DNA of 64,000 nt from NZ13-RE01 sp049718665 (GTDB lineage: Bacteria; Dictyoglomota; Dictyoglomia; Dictyoglomales; Dictyoglomaceae): positions 1 through 64,000 of the forward strand of contig JBNARO010000004.1 in the NCBI GenBank assembly GCA_049718665.1. The letters run 5' to 3'. The translations under genes were made by a program, and so were the position numbers. The notes under the pieces were generated by a model. It was not told the origin of the DNA. It saw nothing but the letters and a program-made list of their open reading frames with translations, and searched no databases. Below, piece after piece: positions 42,271 through 51,019 of the stretch (positions within the stretch are counted from its first letter, which is position 1; every line of letters starts with the position of its first letter).

Positions 42271-43014
42271 TTATAACAAATTTGCTTCTTCTAAAAATTT
42301 TCTATCAGAGAATATACTTTTGTAATCTCCCACTCTTAAAATCTTTTTATTCTCTCCAAGGATATAGATTTTTTCTGAAATTTCAGGAACAATATTTAAC
42401 TCATGAGTTGCAGTAATAGTAGTTTTTCCTTGAGACTGAAGCTCTTTGATAAGAGTTATAAGTTCTTTAGAACTTCGAGGATCAAGTCCATTAGTTGGCT
42501 CATCCAAAAGAATTACTTCTGGCTCAATAATAAGAAGAGATGCTAATGCTACTTTTTTCTTCTCTCCTTCACTAAGTTGATAGGGAGATCTTCCTAAAAG
42601 GTGAGTTATACGGAAAAATTCTGCTATACTCTTAACTCGCTCTTTTATTTCTTCTAAGGATAACCCAAGCTGAATTAGTCCAAAAGAGAGTTCATCTTCT
42701 ACTGTTGGTGAAAAAAGTTGTGCATCTATATTTTGGAAAAGAAGGACTACATTCTTTCTAAAAAATCTATTAAATTCCTGATCCTCAAAGGTCTTTTCTC
42801 TTAATTCTTTAGAAAAGGCATAAACTTTTCCTTCTTGAGGATAAAGGAGTCCATCAATAATCTTTAAAAGAGTACTTTTTCCAGAACCATTAGGACCAAG
42901 GATACATATCTTTTCTCCTTTATATATCTCAAGATTTATAGATGAAAGGGCAGGTTTATGGTCAAGGTAGTAAAAACTTACACTTTCAAGTTTAAATAAA
43001 ACTTCTCTTACCAT
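42271..43014 (-). CDS. nikO: Nickel/cobalt ECF-type transporter ATPase
   Basis: ATPase subunit of a CbiMNQO/NikMNQO importer, about 247 residues. Walker A GPNGSGKSTLLK, signature QLSEGEKKKVALASLL, Walker B EVILLDEPTNGLDPRS, switch TATHELN. I prefer the ATG at 43014 (GGGG at 7 bases) to 43026. It overlaps the permease gene and ends the nikMNQO operon. Nickel, not cobalt, is inferred from the adjacent nikR and lar genes. Confidence 0.88.
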   Translation of the reverse strand: MVREVLFKLESVSFYYLDHKPALSSINLEIYKGEKICILGPNGSGKSTLLKIIDGLLYPQEGKVYAFSKELREKTFEDQEFNRFFRKNVVLLFQNIDAQLFSPTVEDELSFGLIQLGLSLEEIKERVKSIAEFFRITHLLGRSPYQLSEGEKKKVALASLLIIEPEVILLDEPTNGLDPRSSKELITLIKELQSQGKTTITATHELNIVPEISEKIYILGENKKILRVGDYKSIFSDRKFLEEANLL

Positions 43015-43801
43015 ATAAAACCCCATCTAAGAAGAGAAAAAGAATAGAAAAGAAAAGGATTATTATTAAAAACAAAATATCAGAAAAGAGAATTTTACTT
43101 TTTCTATGAAAACCCATATCTTTACTAAATCCTCGAGAGATCATTCCTTGAAAAACTTCTTTTGAAAGTTCATGAGTTTTTATAGCCATAATCCCTATGC
43201 TTTCACCTACCCAATTTTGTTCTCTTTTTAATTTAAGTTCTATAGTTCTGCTTTTCTTTGCCAAAAAGAGATTTTCTGCTATATCAAGAAGAAGAAATAT
43301 ATATCTATAACTCATAGTTAGAATAGTTACAATAATAGGAGGAACCCCCACCCCCCGTAGTCCTGAAAAAATTTTCACCCAGGAAGTTGTAAGAATAAGA
43401 ATCTGAACATAGGAGATAGATACCGCAACTCTTAAAACAAGTCTTATGGCATTTTCAAGCCCTTCTCTTGTAAATCCAAAAGAGAACTTTCCAGGAACTA
43501 AAAAGATAGAAGGAATTGCAATAATAACAGTAAAAATAGGAATAAAAAACCATGTTCTTTTTAAAAAAGTTTTTATATTTATCTTACCTAAAAAAGCAAA
43601 AAGTATACTTAAAAGGTAAAAAACAAAAAGATTTTCCAAATTCTTTAAAAGGCTTATAGTAATGAGAATAAAAAGAAGTGAAATAATCTTTATACGCTCA
43701 TCTATTTCTGAAAGAAAAGATTCTTTTATCTCTTCAAATAAAAGAGTGTCTTTTAATACTTTACTTATATCTTTTAAAGTTTTATCAATGAAATTACTCA
43801 T
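42992..43801 (-). CDS. nikQ: Nickel/cobalt transporter transmembrane subunit (CbiQ/NikQ)
   Basis: 269 residues, with hydrophobic segments in residues 38-150 and a C-terminal one. The coupling helices that touch the ATPase are visible: SYRYIFLLLDIAENLFLAKKSRTIE and MISRGFSKDM. Overlaps nikN by eight bases upstream and nikO downstream. Confidence 0.85.
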   Translation of the reverse strand: MSNFIDKTLKDISKVLKDTLLFEEIKESFLSEIDERIKIISLLFILITISLLKNLENLFVFYLLSILFAFLGKINIKTFLKRTWFFIPIFTVIIAIPSIFLVPGKFSFGFTREGLENAIRLVLRVAVSISYVQILILTTSWVKIFSGLRGVGVPPIIVTILTMSYRYIFLLLDIAENLFLAKKSRTIELKLKREQNWVGESIGIMAIKTHELSKEVFQGMISRGFSKDMGFHRKSKILFSDILFLIIILFFSILFLFLDGVLYGKRSFI

Positions 43802-44123
43802 GGTTTTTCTTAGAAAGCAGTTTCCCTAATAAATAGCTTACTAAAACTACTATTCCAACTCCTATAAAACCCGAGATTATATACCCAAGAGATTGATGAA
43901 ATAAACTTCCATTTTCCCATATACTTAGATTATAGTCAGGGAAAATAGGTTTTCCAAGAGAAGATAATTTTTCCAGTCCCTCCGGGACATAACCGAGAAG
44001 TTCTTTTAATTCTTCAGGACCCCATTCTCCCCAAGCAGAACCTGCATTTAAAAGATAAGGTAAGATAATCCCAAGAGGAGAAAGAATTACAAGAACAAAA
44101 ATTATCTTCCATAAATTACGCAT
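43794..44123 (-). CDS. nikN: Small NikN/CbiN-like (PDGLE) transporter component
   Basis: A 109-residue protein with one N-terminal and one C-terminal membrane helix and an external loop between them (GPEELKELLGYVPEGLEKL, SLFHQSLGYIISGFIG). This is the PDGLE/CbiN type that replaces CbiN in nickel ECF importers. It lies between nikM and nikQ with overlapping ends. Confidence 0.8.
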   Translation of the reverse strand: MRNLWKIIFVLVILSPLGIILPYLLNAGSAWGEWGPEELKELLGYVPEGLEKLSSLGKPIFPDYNLSIWENGSLFHQSLGYIISGFIGVGIVVLVSYLLGKLLSKKNHE

Positions 44124-44793
44124 ATTCCCACTCCTTTATCATTTTAGATTTTATAAGATAAGATAGGGCTGCCATAGTAACAATAGCTTCTATCCATCCA
44201 AATAAAAGAAGATGCTCTACCATCATAGCGGGAATAGTAACTGAAAGAGGATAGGGACAGTATAAAGGTATTCCCTCTTTTGTATGACTTATGATAGGTT
44301 GAAGCCCCAGCTCAATAGCAGTAAACAAAGCTGCCATATTTAACCCTACGTATGCAGCTATTCCTGCAGAAATAATAGCCTTTCTTGAAGTAATGGGATT
44401 ATTACCTTTTAATATTTTATATACAAAATATCCAGTAAATGGCATTATAAAAGCCATATTAAAGCAGTTAGCCCCAATAGCGGTAATACCTCCATCTCCA
44501 AAAATCAAAGCCTGAATAATAAGAACAATAGAGATAATAATAGATGTAGCCCAAGGACCTAAAAGTATAGAAAGAAGCACTCCTCCTACAGCATGTCCCG
44601 TGGTTCCACCAGGGATAGGAATATTAAACATCATAATAACGAAAGAAAAAGCAGATCCTAGGGCAAGAAGAGGAATTTGAGAGGTTTTTAAAGTCTTTTT
44701 GAGAAAATTATAGGCTCTTACCCATATGGGAACCATAACTACAAACATACTTCCATAAGTTTGAGGACCTAAATATCCATCAGGTATATGCAT
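44116..44793 (-). CDS. nikM: Nickel/cobalt transporter substrate-binding membrane subunit (CbiM/NikM)
   Basis: 225 residues. The mature N-terminus MHIPDGYLG holds the His2 that binds the metal together with the amino group in this family. Other motifs: PGGTTGHAVGG with a second metal His, LLGPWATSIIIS, FGDGGITAIGANCFNMAF. GGAGGTG precedes the ATG. The operon's promoter region has NikR-type half-sites at 44809-44835. Confidence 0.92.
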   Translation of the reverse strand: MHIPDGYLGPQTYGSMFVVMVPIWVRAYNFLKKTLKTSQIPLLALGSAFSFVIMMFNIPIPGGTTGHAVGGVLLSILLGPWATSIIISIVLIIQALIFGDGGITAIGANCFNMAFIMPFTGYFVYKILKGNNPITSRKAIISAGIAAYVGLNMAALFTAIELGLQPIISHTKEGIPLYCPYPLSVTIPAMMVEHLLLFGWIEAIVTMAALSYLIKSKMIKEWEYA

Positions 44794-44808
44794 AATTCAC
44801 CTCCAACT

Positions 44809-44835
44809 TAACAAAAATTTTTAAAAAAGTGTTAC
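44809..44835. promoter_or_regulatory. Candidate NikR operator before nikM
   Basis: TAACA (44809-44813) and TGTTA (44830-44834) form an inverted pair 16 bases apart; the right arm reads GTGTTAC. GTGTTAC-like half-sites are reported for NikR of other anaerobes. The order of the arms is opposite to that consensus, so the assignment is tentative. Confidence 0.35.
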
Positions 44836-44851
44836 CAAAAAGTAAAAAAAA

Positions 44852-45259
44852 TTAAAGAATATCAGTTATAGAAATATTAGTGTGCCTTACCCATTTTAAA
44901 GAAGAAATCTCATCATAAAGCTTTTTTATTCTCTCCACTTCTCCTTTTACCACTATAACTTCGAGACAGTTTTTCTCATCAAAGTGGACATGCAAAGAAG
45001 AAATGATAATATCATGATAGTGATGCTGAATATCTGTAAGTTTATCCACAAGTCCATGAACATCATGATCATAAATAACACTTATGGTTCCCGCAATTCT
45101 TTCTCCTTTTACTTCCCATTTTTCTTTGATAATATAATCCCGAATAAGGTCTCTAATAGCCTCTGACCTACTGTTATAACCTTTACTCTCGATAATTTCA
45201 TCAAACTTCTCTAAAAGATCATCCTCTATGGAAACTCCAAAACGTTTTATATAGTTCAT
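44852..45259 (-). CDS. nikR: Nickel-responsive repressor NikR
   Basis: 135 residues from the ATG at 45259 (AGGATGGAC ahead). The N-terminus is a ribbon-helix-helix (IKRFGVSIEDDLLEKFDEIIESKGYNSRSEAIRDLIRD). The C-terminal ACT-like domain carries the square-planar nickel site His79, His90, His92 and Cys98 in the exact E. coli spacing (H-x10-H-x-H-x5-C). It lies between the importer it should repress and the lar operon. Confidence 0.95.
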   Translation of the reverse strand: MNYIKRFGVSIEDDLLEKFDEIIESKGYNSRSEAIRDLIRDYIIKEKWEVKGERIAGTISVIYDHDVHGLVDKLTDIQHHYHDIIISSLHVHFDEKNCLEVIVVKGEVERIKKLYDEISSLKWVRHTNISITDIL

Positions 45260-45272
45260 GTCCATCCTAAAA

Positions 45273-45318
45273 TAACACTTTTTGTAAAAATTATAACACA
45301 AAATTAAATTGAATGCAA
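45273..45318 (-). promoter_or_regulatory. nikR promoter with two GTGTTA half-sites
   Basis: Minus-strand TTGCAT (45318-45313), 17 bases, TATAAT (45295-45290). GTGTTA occurs at 45299-45294, overlapping the -10 box, and again at 45278-45273, in the same orientation 15 bases apart. The arrangement suits autoregulation by NikR, but a direct repeat is unusual for it. Confidence 0.4.
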
Positions 45319-45366
45319 TTTTTAGTATAATATCTCGAAAACTAATAAAGAAAGGAGAAAATAATT

Positions 45367-46194
45367 ATGAATGAATTATTAAAAGAGAAGTTAGAAGCTT
45401 TAAAGGAATTACTTAAAAGTATGAGAAAAGTAGCTATTGCTTTTTCAGGAGGTGTTGATAGTACCTTTCTTTTGAAGGTAGCACGGGATGTTTTGGGAGA
45501 TAATGTTATGGCTATAACATTAGTTTCTCCCTTGTATCCTAAGAGGGAGATTAAGGAGGCAAAAGAAATTGCAAGAACCTTAGGAGTAAAACATATAATA
45601 GAACAAGAAGAATCTATATTGAAAAATTCTGCTTTTTTAGACAATCCACCTAATAGATGCTATTTATGCAAAAAAGAAGAATTTGAGAAAATTCTGGATA
45701 TAGCCAAGAAACATGATATTTCCTATGTATTAGATGGAAGTAATAAGGATGATTTGGAAGATTATAGACCTGGAAGGGAGGCTTTAAAAGAGCTTGGTGT
45801 AAGAAGTCCTCTTTTGGAGATAGGCTTTACAAAAAGAGAAATAAGAGAATTATCTAAGGAATTCGGTCTTCCCACCTATGATAAGCCTTCCTTAGCATGT
45901 CTTGCTTCAAGATTCCCATATGGACAAAGGATAGACGTGGAATCTTTAAGAAAAATTGATGAAGCAGAAGAGTTTTTAAGAGATCTTGGGATAAAACAAG
46001 TTAGGGTTAGAAATTATAAAGATATGGCTCGGATAGAAGTAGATAAAGAGAGTTTTAGACTATTTTTTGATGATAATATAAGGAGAAAAATTGTAGAAAA
46101 ATTTAAAGAATTGGGGTATATTTATATAACTTTAGATCTGGAAGGATATCGAACAGGAAGTATGAATGAAGTATTATGGGGGAAGAAAAAATGA
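45367..46194 (+). CDS. larE: LarE sulfur transferase for the nickel-pincer cofactor
   Basis: ATP-dependent enzyme that adds sulfur to the pyridinium carboxylates of the nickel-pincer nucleotide. 275 residues. PP-loop AFSGGVDSTFLL (residues 25-36), NRCYLCKKEEF, DGSNKDDLEDYRPGREAL, and the sacrificial cysteine position in SLACLASRFPYGQ. GAAAGGAG before the ATG; a TATAAT at 45326-45331 lies ahead. First of larE-larB-larC. Confidence 0.93.
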   Translation: MNELLKEKLEALKELLKSMRKVAIAFSGGVDSTFLLKVARDVLGDNVMAITLVSPLYPKREIKEAKEIARTLGVKHIIEQEESILKNSAFLDNPPNRCYLCKKEEFEKILDIAKKHDISYVLDGSNKDDLEDYRPGREALKELGVRSPLLEIGFTKREIRELSKEFGLPTYDKPSLACLASRFPYGQRIDVESLRKIDEAEEFLRDLGIKQVRVRNYKDMARIEVDKESFRLFFDDNIRRKIVEKFKELGYIYITLDLEGYRTGSMNEVLWGKKK

Positions 46195-46949
46195 GTAGGG
46201 AGAAAATAAGGGAAATATTAGAGAAAATAAAAAAGGGAGAATTAGATATTGAGGAGGGTTTAGAAAAACTCAGTTTTTTACCTTATGAAGATTTGGGATA
46301 TGCAAAAGTAGATTATCAAAGAAGTATTACAAAAGGTTTTCCTGAAGTAGTATTTTGTCAAGGAAAAACACCAGAGCAAGTAGTTAATATAATGGAGAAA
46401 CTTCTTTTGAAAAATTCAAGGGTTTTAGCCACAAGAGCAGAGAAGGAGGTATTTGAGAAAGTAAAATCAAAAATAAAAGATGCAAGATATAATGAGATTG
46501 CAAAAACTATAACAGTAATAAGAGAAGATTATGAAAAGAAAGGAAAAGTTGTAGTTGCTTGCGCGGGAACAGCTGATCTCCCTGTAGCAGAGGAAGCTGT
46601 AGAGACTGCAGAAATAACAGGAAGCAATGTAGAGAGAGTATATGATATAGGTATAGCAGGACTTCATAGATTGTTAGACAAAATAAATATTTTAAGAAGC
46701 GCTAATGTGATTGTTGCTGTTGCAGGTATGGAAGGAGCTCTTCCCTCTGTTATGGGAGGACTTGTTGATAAACCTATCATTGCGGTTCCTACAAGTGTAG
46801 GATATGGGGCAAGTTTTAAGGGGTTATCTGCCCTTCTTACTATGTTAAATAGTTGTGTCCCAGGAATAGCAGTGGTAAATATAGATAATGGATTTTCTGC
46901 AGGGTATTTAGCAAGTATGATAAACCTTTTGGTGGAGGGAAAAAGATGA
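46191..46949 (+). CDS. larB: LarB, pyridinium-3,5-biscarboxylate mononucleotide synthase
   Basis: Carboxylates nicotinic acid adenine dinucleotide and releases AMP in the first step of pincer cofactor synthesis. 252 residues from the ATG at 46191, which overlaps the larE stop (ATGA) and has GGGGGA ahead; an in-frame ATG lies at 46176. The C-terminal PurE-like domain shows ACAGTADLPVAEEA and VAGMEGALPSVMGGLVDKPIIAVPTSVGYG. Confidence 0.93.
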   Translation: MSREKIREILEKIKKGELDIEEGLEKLSFLPYEDLGYAKVDYQRSITKGFPEVVFCQGKTPEQVVNIMEKLLLKNSRVLATRAEKEVFEKVKSKIKDARYNEIAKTITVIREDYEKKGKVVVACAGTADLPVAEEAVETAEITGSNVERVYDIGIAGLHRLLDKINILRSANVIVAVAGMEGALPSVMGGLVDKPIIAVPTSVGYGASFKGLSALLTMLNSCVPGIAVVNIDNGFSAGYLASMINLLVEGKR

Positions 46950-48103
46950 TAATATATTTTGATTGTTTTTCTGGAATAAGTGGAGATATGATTCTTGGAG
47001 CTCTTTTAGATTTAGGATTGGATCCTGAAATATGGAAAAATGAATTAAAGAAATTACCTTTAGAAGGTTATGAGATAAAAATTAGTAAAAAAACTAAAGG
47101 ATTTCTGCAAGGGACTGATGTGGAAATAATTACCTACGATGAAAAAAAACATCGTCATCTTTCAGACCTCTTTGAGATAGTAGAAAGAAGTAGTGTATCT
47201 AATAAAGTTAAAAAACTATCCAAAAAGGCATTTATAAAACTTGCAGAGGCGGAATCCAAAATTCACAATGAACCTATAGAAGAAGTGCATTTTCATGAAA
47301 TAGGGGCTATAGATACTATTATTGATATAGTAGGAAGCTTCTTGGCATTAGAACTTCTGAATATTGAAGAGGTTTATTCCTCTCCTCTTCCCTTAGGAGA
47401 GGGTTTTGTTGAAACTTCTCATGGGATTATTCCTATCCCCGCTCCCGCTACAGTAGAAATTCTGAAAGGAGTTCCTGTATATTCTAATGGGGTAAAAGGA
47501 GAATTAGTAACTCCTACAGGAGCTGTTATTATTTCTACTATAGCAAAAGAATTTGGTCCTCTTCCATTTATGAAGATAGATAAAATAGGATATGGAGCAG
47601 GGAAGAAAGATTTTTCTATACCTAATCTTTTAAGAGTATTTTTGGGAGAAAAAGTTGTTAATGTAAAAGAAGAAAAAAATCTTGTTATTGAGGCAAATAT
47701 TGATGATATGAGCCCTCAAGTTTATGGATATTTAATGGAAAAACTTTTTGAGAAAGGAGCATTAGATGTAACTTTAACTCCCATATTCATGAAAAAGGGA
47801 AGACCTGGGATTCTTCTTACTGTTCTTATAGAACCTTGGAAAGAGGAGGAAATAACTGAGATTTTATTTAAAGAGACCACAACAATCGGTTTTAGAAAAT
47901 ACTTTGTAGAAAAGAAAATGATGGAAAGGGAAATAAAAGAAGTAGATACTTTGTGGGGGAAAGTTAGAGTAAAAATCTCTAAGTATGGATCCTTTGAAAA
48001 AATGTCCCCTGAATATGATGACTGCAAAAAAATTGCAGAAAGAGAAAATATACCTTTAATAGAAATTATAAAAGAAGTAGAAAGAATAGCTAAAAGAAAG
48101 TAG
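46946..48103 (+). CDS. larC: LarC nickel insertase, single uninterrupted frame
   Basis: Inserts Ni into the organic pincer to finish the cofactor, using CTP. 385 residues: IYFDCFSGISGDMILGALLDLG at the start, EVHFHEIGAIDTIIDIVG, GIIPIPAPAT, GELVTPTGA, then a C-terminal LarC2 part (EANIDDMSPQVYGYLMEKLF). In Lactobacillus plantarum larC needs a frameshift between two frames; here both parts are in one frame. Overlaps larB by four bases. No larA is in the window. Confidence 0.93.
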   Translation: MIIYFDCFSGISGDMILGALLDLGLDPEIWKNELKKLPLEGYEIKISKKTKGFLQGTDVEIITYDEKKHRHLSDLFEIVERSSVSNKVKKLSKKAFIKLAEAESKIHNEPIEEVHFHEIGAIDTIIDIVGSFLALELLNIEEVYSSPLPLGEGFVETSHGIIPIPAPATVEILKGVPVYSNGVKGELVTPTGAVIISTIAKEFGPLPFMKIDKIGYGAGKKDFSIPNLLRVFLGEKVVNVKEEKNLVIEANIDDMSPQVYGYLMEKLFEKGALDVTLTPIFMKKGRPGILLTVLIEPWKEEEITEILFKETTTIGFRKYFVEKKMMEREIKEVDTLWGKVRVKISKYGSFEKMSPEYDDCKKIAERENIPLIEIIKEVERIAKRK

Positions 48104-49265
48104 CTTTATGTTTTTTGTAAATTTTTTCAGAAAGCTCATCAAGAGCTTTAAAATCTTCTTCCTTTGGGAGTCCTCTTACAAGTACAGGGTCTAAAATTTC
48201 AATATCAAGATTATTTATCATGCTCTTCAAAATATCTAAGGTTTTCCCACCCCATCCATAAGAGCCAATAATGGTTAAAAATTTTGCCTTTGGCTTAAGA
48301 GCATTAGCAAGGAAGACTGCATAAGCAACTTTTGGGTGAGGTCCAGAAAGTACAGTGGGTGTTCCTAATACTATGGTCCCTGCATCCACAAGTGCCATAG
48401 CTAACTTTCCTATATCTGCAACAGAGAGGTCAAAGATTTCTACTTTAATTCCCTTTTCTACTAATTTTTCAGTTAAATGTTCTACCATTATCTTTGTGCT
48501 ATTATGCATTGAAATATAGGAAATGACTACAATATTTTTGGGAGGATTATTTACCCAATCGTTATAAGCATTGATAATAAAAGAGGGATTTTGATAAATA
48601 GGACCATGACTTGGAGCAATCATTTCAATTTCATATGGTTTTATCTTCTCTAAATTTTTTTGAATTATGATTCTGAAGGGCATCATGATCTCTGCATAGT
48701 ATCTTTTTGCTGATTCATAAACCAATCCCTCATCAGTTACAAAGAGATCTGATATTGCAAGGTGAGATCCAAATAAATCACAGGTAAAAAGTATTTTATC
48801 CTCTTGTAGGTAACTTACCATAGTTTCAGGCCAGTGAACCCAAGGAGTATATATGAATTTTAAAGTTTTATCTCCTAAAGAGAGAGTTTCTCCATCTGAG
48901 ACAGTAATAAATCTATCTTCTGGAATATGTAAATGGGTAGAAAGAAGCTCTTTTCCTTTTTGACTTGTTACCACTTTTGCAGATTTATACCTTTCAAGAA
49001 CTAATGGGATAGTTCCTGAATGATCCTGCTCCGCATGATGAGAAATAATATAATCTATATGAGGGACATTTTCTAAATATGAAAAGAGCAGATGAGCCAT
49101 TGTGGGATCGACAGTATCTATTAACACAATTTTTTCACTTCCCTTTATTAAATAAGCATTATAACTTGTTCCATCTGGAAGAGGAATTAAGGCATCAAAG
49201 AGTCTTCTATTCCAATCTACCGCACCTACATAATATATTCCTTCTTTAATCTTTCTTAGTTCCAT
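48090..49265 (-). CDS. fprA: Flavodiiron protein (FprA, A-type flavoprotein)
   Basis: Reduces oxygen to water (or NO to N2O). 391 residues from the ATG at 49265, preceded by GGAGGG; a longer frame to 49340 has no support. The metallo-beta-lactamase-like diiron domain has HAEQDH (77-82), VHWPETM and the CDLFGSH segment. A C-terminal flavodoxin domain starts near residue 250 (VISYISMHNSTKIM, GTPTVLSGPHP). Convergent with larC, overlapping by 14 bases. With desulfoferrodoxin it makes an oxygen-defence set. Confidence 0.93.
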   Translation of the reverse strand: MELRKIKEGIYYVGAVDWNRRLFDALIPLPDGTSYNAYLIKGSEKIVLIDTVDPTMAHLLFSYLENVPHIDYIISHHAEQDHSGTIPLVLERYKSAKVVTSQKGKELLSTHLHIPEDRFITVSDGETLSLGDKTLKFIYTPWVHWPETMVSYLQEDKILFTCDLFGSHLAISDLFVTDEGLVYESAKRYYAEIMMPFRIIIQKNLEKIKPYEIEMIAPSHGPIYQNPSFIINAYNDWVNNPPKNIVVISYISMHNSTKIMVEHLTEKLVEKGIKVEIFDLSVADIGKLAMALVDAGTIVLGTPTVLSGPHPKVAYAVFLANALKPKAKFLTIIGSYGWGGKTLDILKSMINNLDIEILDPVLVRGLPKEEDFKALDELSEKIYKKHKATFF

Positions 49266-49394
49266 ATTCTGCCCTCCATAATTTATTCTTTTTAGTATTA
49301 TTTTTATATTCATTATAATCCCTTTCAAATAAAATTGCAAATATTTCTCATTTTAATTTTATTTATAGTGCTCTATTCTTTCGTTTGAGTTTTA

Positions 49395-49423
49395 TTGAAC
49401 TTTTTTTAAAGTTATGTTAAACT
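49395..49423 (+). promoter_or_regulatory. Promoter for the amylase gene
   Basis: TTGAAC (49395-49400), 17 bases, TAAACT (49418-49423), about 90 bases before the start codon. Confidence 0.45.
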
Positions 49424-49458
49424 TCAAAAGAAGCATGGGGTAAGAAAAGAGGAGAGGG

Positions 49459-49480
49459 ACCCCGGGAATTTTCCCGGGGT
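49459..49480 (+). terminator. GC-rich hairpin in the 5' leader of the amylase gene
   Basis: ACCCCGGGAA and TTCCCGGGGT form a perfect 10-bp stem, followed by TTAATTATTAATTATTT. It lies between the predicted promoter and the coding start, so it may attenuate amylase expression. Confidence 0.6.
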
Positions 49481-49513
49481 TTAATTATTAATTATTTGGA
49501 GATATAGGGAGAT

Positions 49514-51019
49514 ATGAGAATGTATAAAAAATTTATTTTAGCTCTCTTTTTCTTATTTTTATCTTTATCTTCTAATTTTTCTAACTCTATTCCTTGGTAT
49601 AAAGATGCAATTTTCTACGAGGTGTTTGTAAGATCCTTTGCAGACAGTGATGGGGATGGGGTAGGAGATTTAAGAGGATTGATGAAGAAATTAGATTATC
49701 TTAATGATGGAAATCCTAATACCGATAGGGATTTAGGGGTTAATGCCCTTTGGCTTATGCCCATATTTCTTTCTCCAAGCTATCATGGATATGATGTGGT
49801 GGATTATTATGACATAAACCCCAATTATGGGGATATAAAAGATTTTGAAGAATTTTTGAAAGAGGCTCATAAAAGGGGAATTAAAGTAATATTAGATCTT
49901 GTTATAAATCATACATCTTTTTTGCATCCTTGGTTTAAATCTGCAAGCTCTTCTTATCTTTCTCCCTATAGAAATTTTTACCTTTGGAGTTCTGAGTTAC
50001 CAAAATCTAATTCTCAATTTTGGTATAGGTCTAATACAGGATATTATTATGGATTCTTTTGGTCTGGTATGCCTGATTTAAATTATGACGAGAAAAGAGT
50101 AAGAGATGAGGTTAAAAAAATTGCAAAATTTTGGTTGGATAAGGGGGTGGATGGATTTAGATTAGATGCAGCAAAGCATATATATGATGAGCATGACAAA
50201 AACATTTCATGGTGGAAGGAATTTTATAATTATGTGAAGAGTATAAAAAAAGATGTGTATCTTGTGGGAGAGGTTTGGGATAGCGAAGATGTAATAGCAA
50301 GATATTATGAGGGACTACCTTCAAATTTTAATTTTCCATTGGCTCAGAGAATTATAAATACTGTAGCAAGACAGTATGATAGGGGTCTTATTGACTATCT
50401 TTTGGAGGAAAGAAAATTATTTTCAGAATATAATCCTGATTTTGCAGATGCTATATTTTTAACAAATCATGATCAAAATAGAGTGATGAATCTATTTGGA
50501 GGAAGTATAGATAAAGCGATTCTTTCTGCTTCTATTTATTTAACACTGCCAGGAACTCCTTTTATATATTATGGAGAAGAGATCGGGATGAGTGGTGCAA
50601 AGCCAGATGAATATATTAGAGAACCTTTTGAATGGAGTAGTGATTTAAAGGGAGATTATCAAACTATGTGGATAAGACCTTTATATGCAAAACCTAATGA
50701 TGGAATTTCTGTAGAGGAACAAGACTTAGATCCTAACAGTATTTTGAATCACTACCGAAGATTAATTAATTTAAGGTTAAAATATAAAGCATTATCTTAT
50801 GGAGATGTAGAAAGGGTAGAGATAAAAGATCCTACAATCTTAGCTTATGTAAGGAAATGGGGAGAAGAGAAATTTCTTATAATTCATAACTTAAATAGAG
50901 TTGAGAATGTTTTTTCTTATTCTCTTCCAAAGGATTTTAAGATTCTTTATTCTCGGAATTCAAAAATAGATAAAAATATAATTTTAGAGGGTTTCGGAAG
51001 TATTATAATTAAAATTTAA
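49514..51019 (+). CDS. Secreted alpha-amylase, GH13 (AmyC-like)
   Basis: Hydrolyses alpha-1,4-glucans outside the cytoplasm. 501 residues with a signal peptide ending near SNFSNS. Catalytic TIM-barrel motifs: DLVINHTS, GFRLDAAKH (nucleophile Asp), GEVWD (acid Glu) and LTNHDQNR (third Asp); a C-terminal beta domain follows. The length resembles the AmyC described from Dictyoglomus thermophilum (about 498 residues); identity to it was not tested. It converges on the kinase gene with a 36-base overlap. Confidence 0.92.
   Translation: MRMYKKFILALFFLFLSLSSNFSNSIPWYKDAIFYEVFVRSFADSDGDGVGDLRGLMKKLDYLNDGNPNTDRDLGVNALWLMPIFLSPSYHGYDVVDYYDINPNYGDIKDFEEFLKEAHKRGIKVILDLVINHTSFLHPWFKSASSSYLSPYRNFYLWSSELPKSNSQFWYRSNTGYYYGFFWSGMPDLNYDEKRVRDEVKKIAKFWLDKGVDGFRLDAAKHIYDEHDKNISWWKEFYNYVKSIKKDVYLVGEVWDSEDVIARYYEGLPSNFNFPLAQRIINTVARQYDRGLIDYLLEERKLFSEYNPDFADAIFLTNHDQNRVMNLFGGSIDKAILSASIYLTLPGTPFIYYGEEIGMSGAKPDEYIREPFEWSSDLKGDYQTMWIRPLYAKPNDGISVEEQDLDPNSILNHYRRLINLRLKYKALSYGDVERVEIKDPTILAYVRKWGEEKFLIIHNLNRVENVFSYSLPKDFKILYSRNSKIDKNIILEGFGSIIIKI

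Noticed and set aside
48104..49513. A longer N-terminus for the flavodiiron protein (start at 49340)
   Set aside because: The added residues match nothing in the family and the ATG at 49265 has a strong GGAGGG site.
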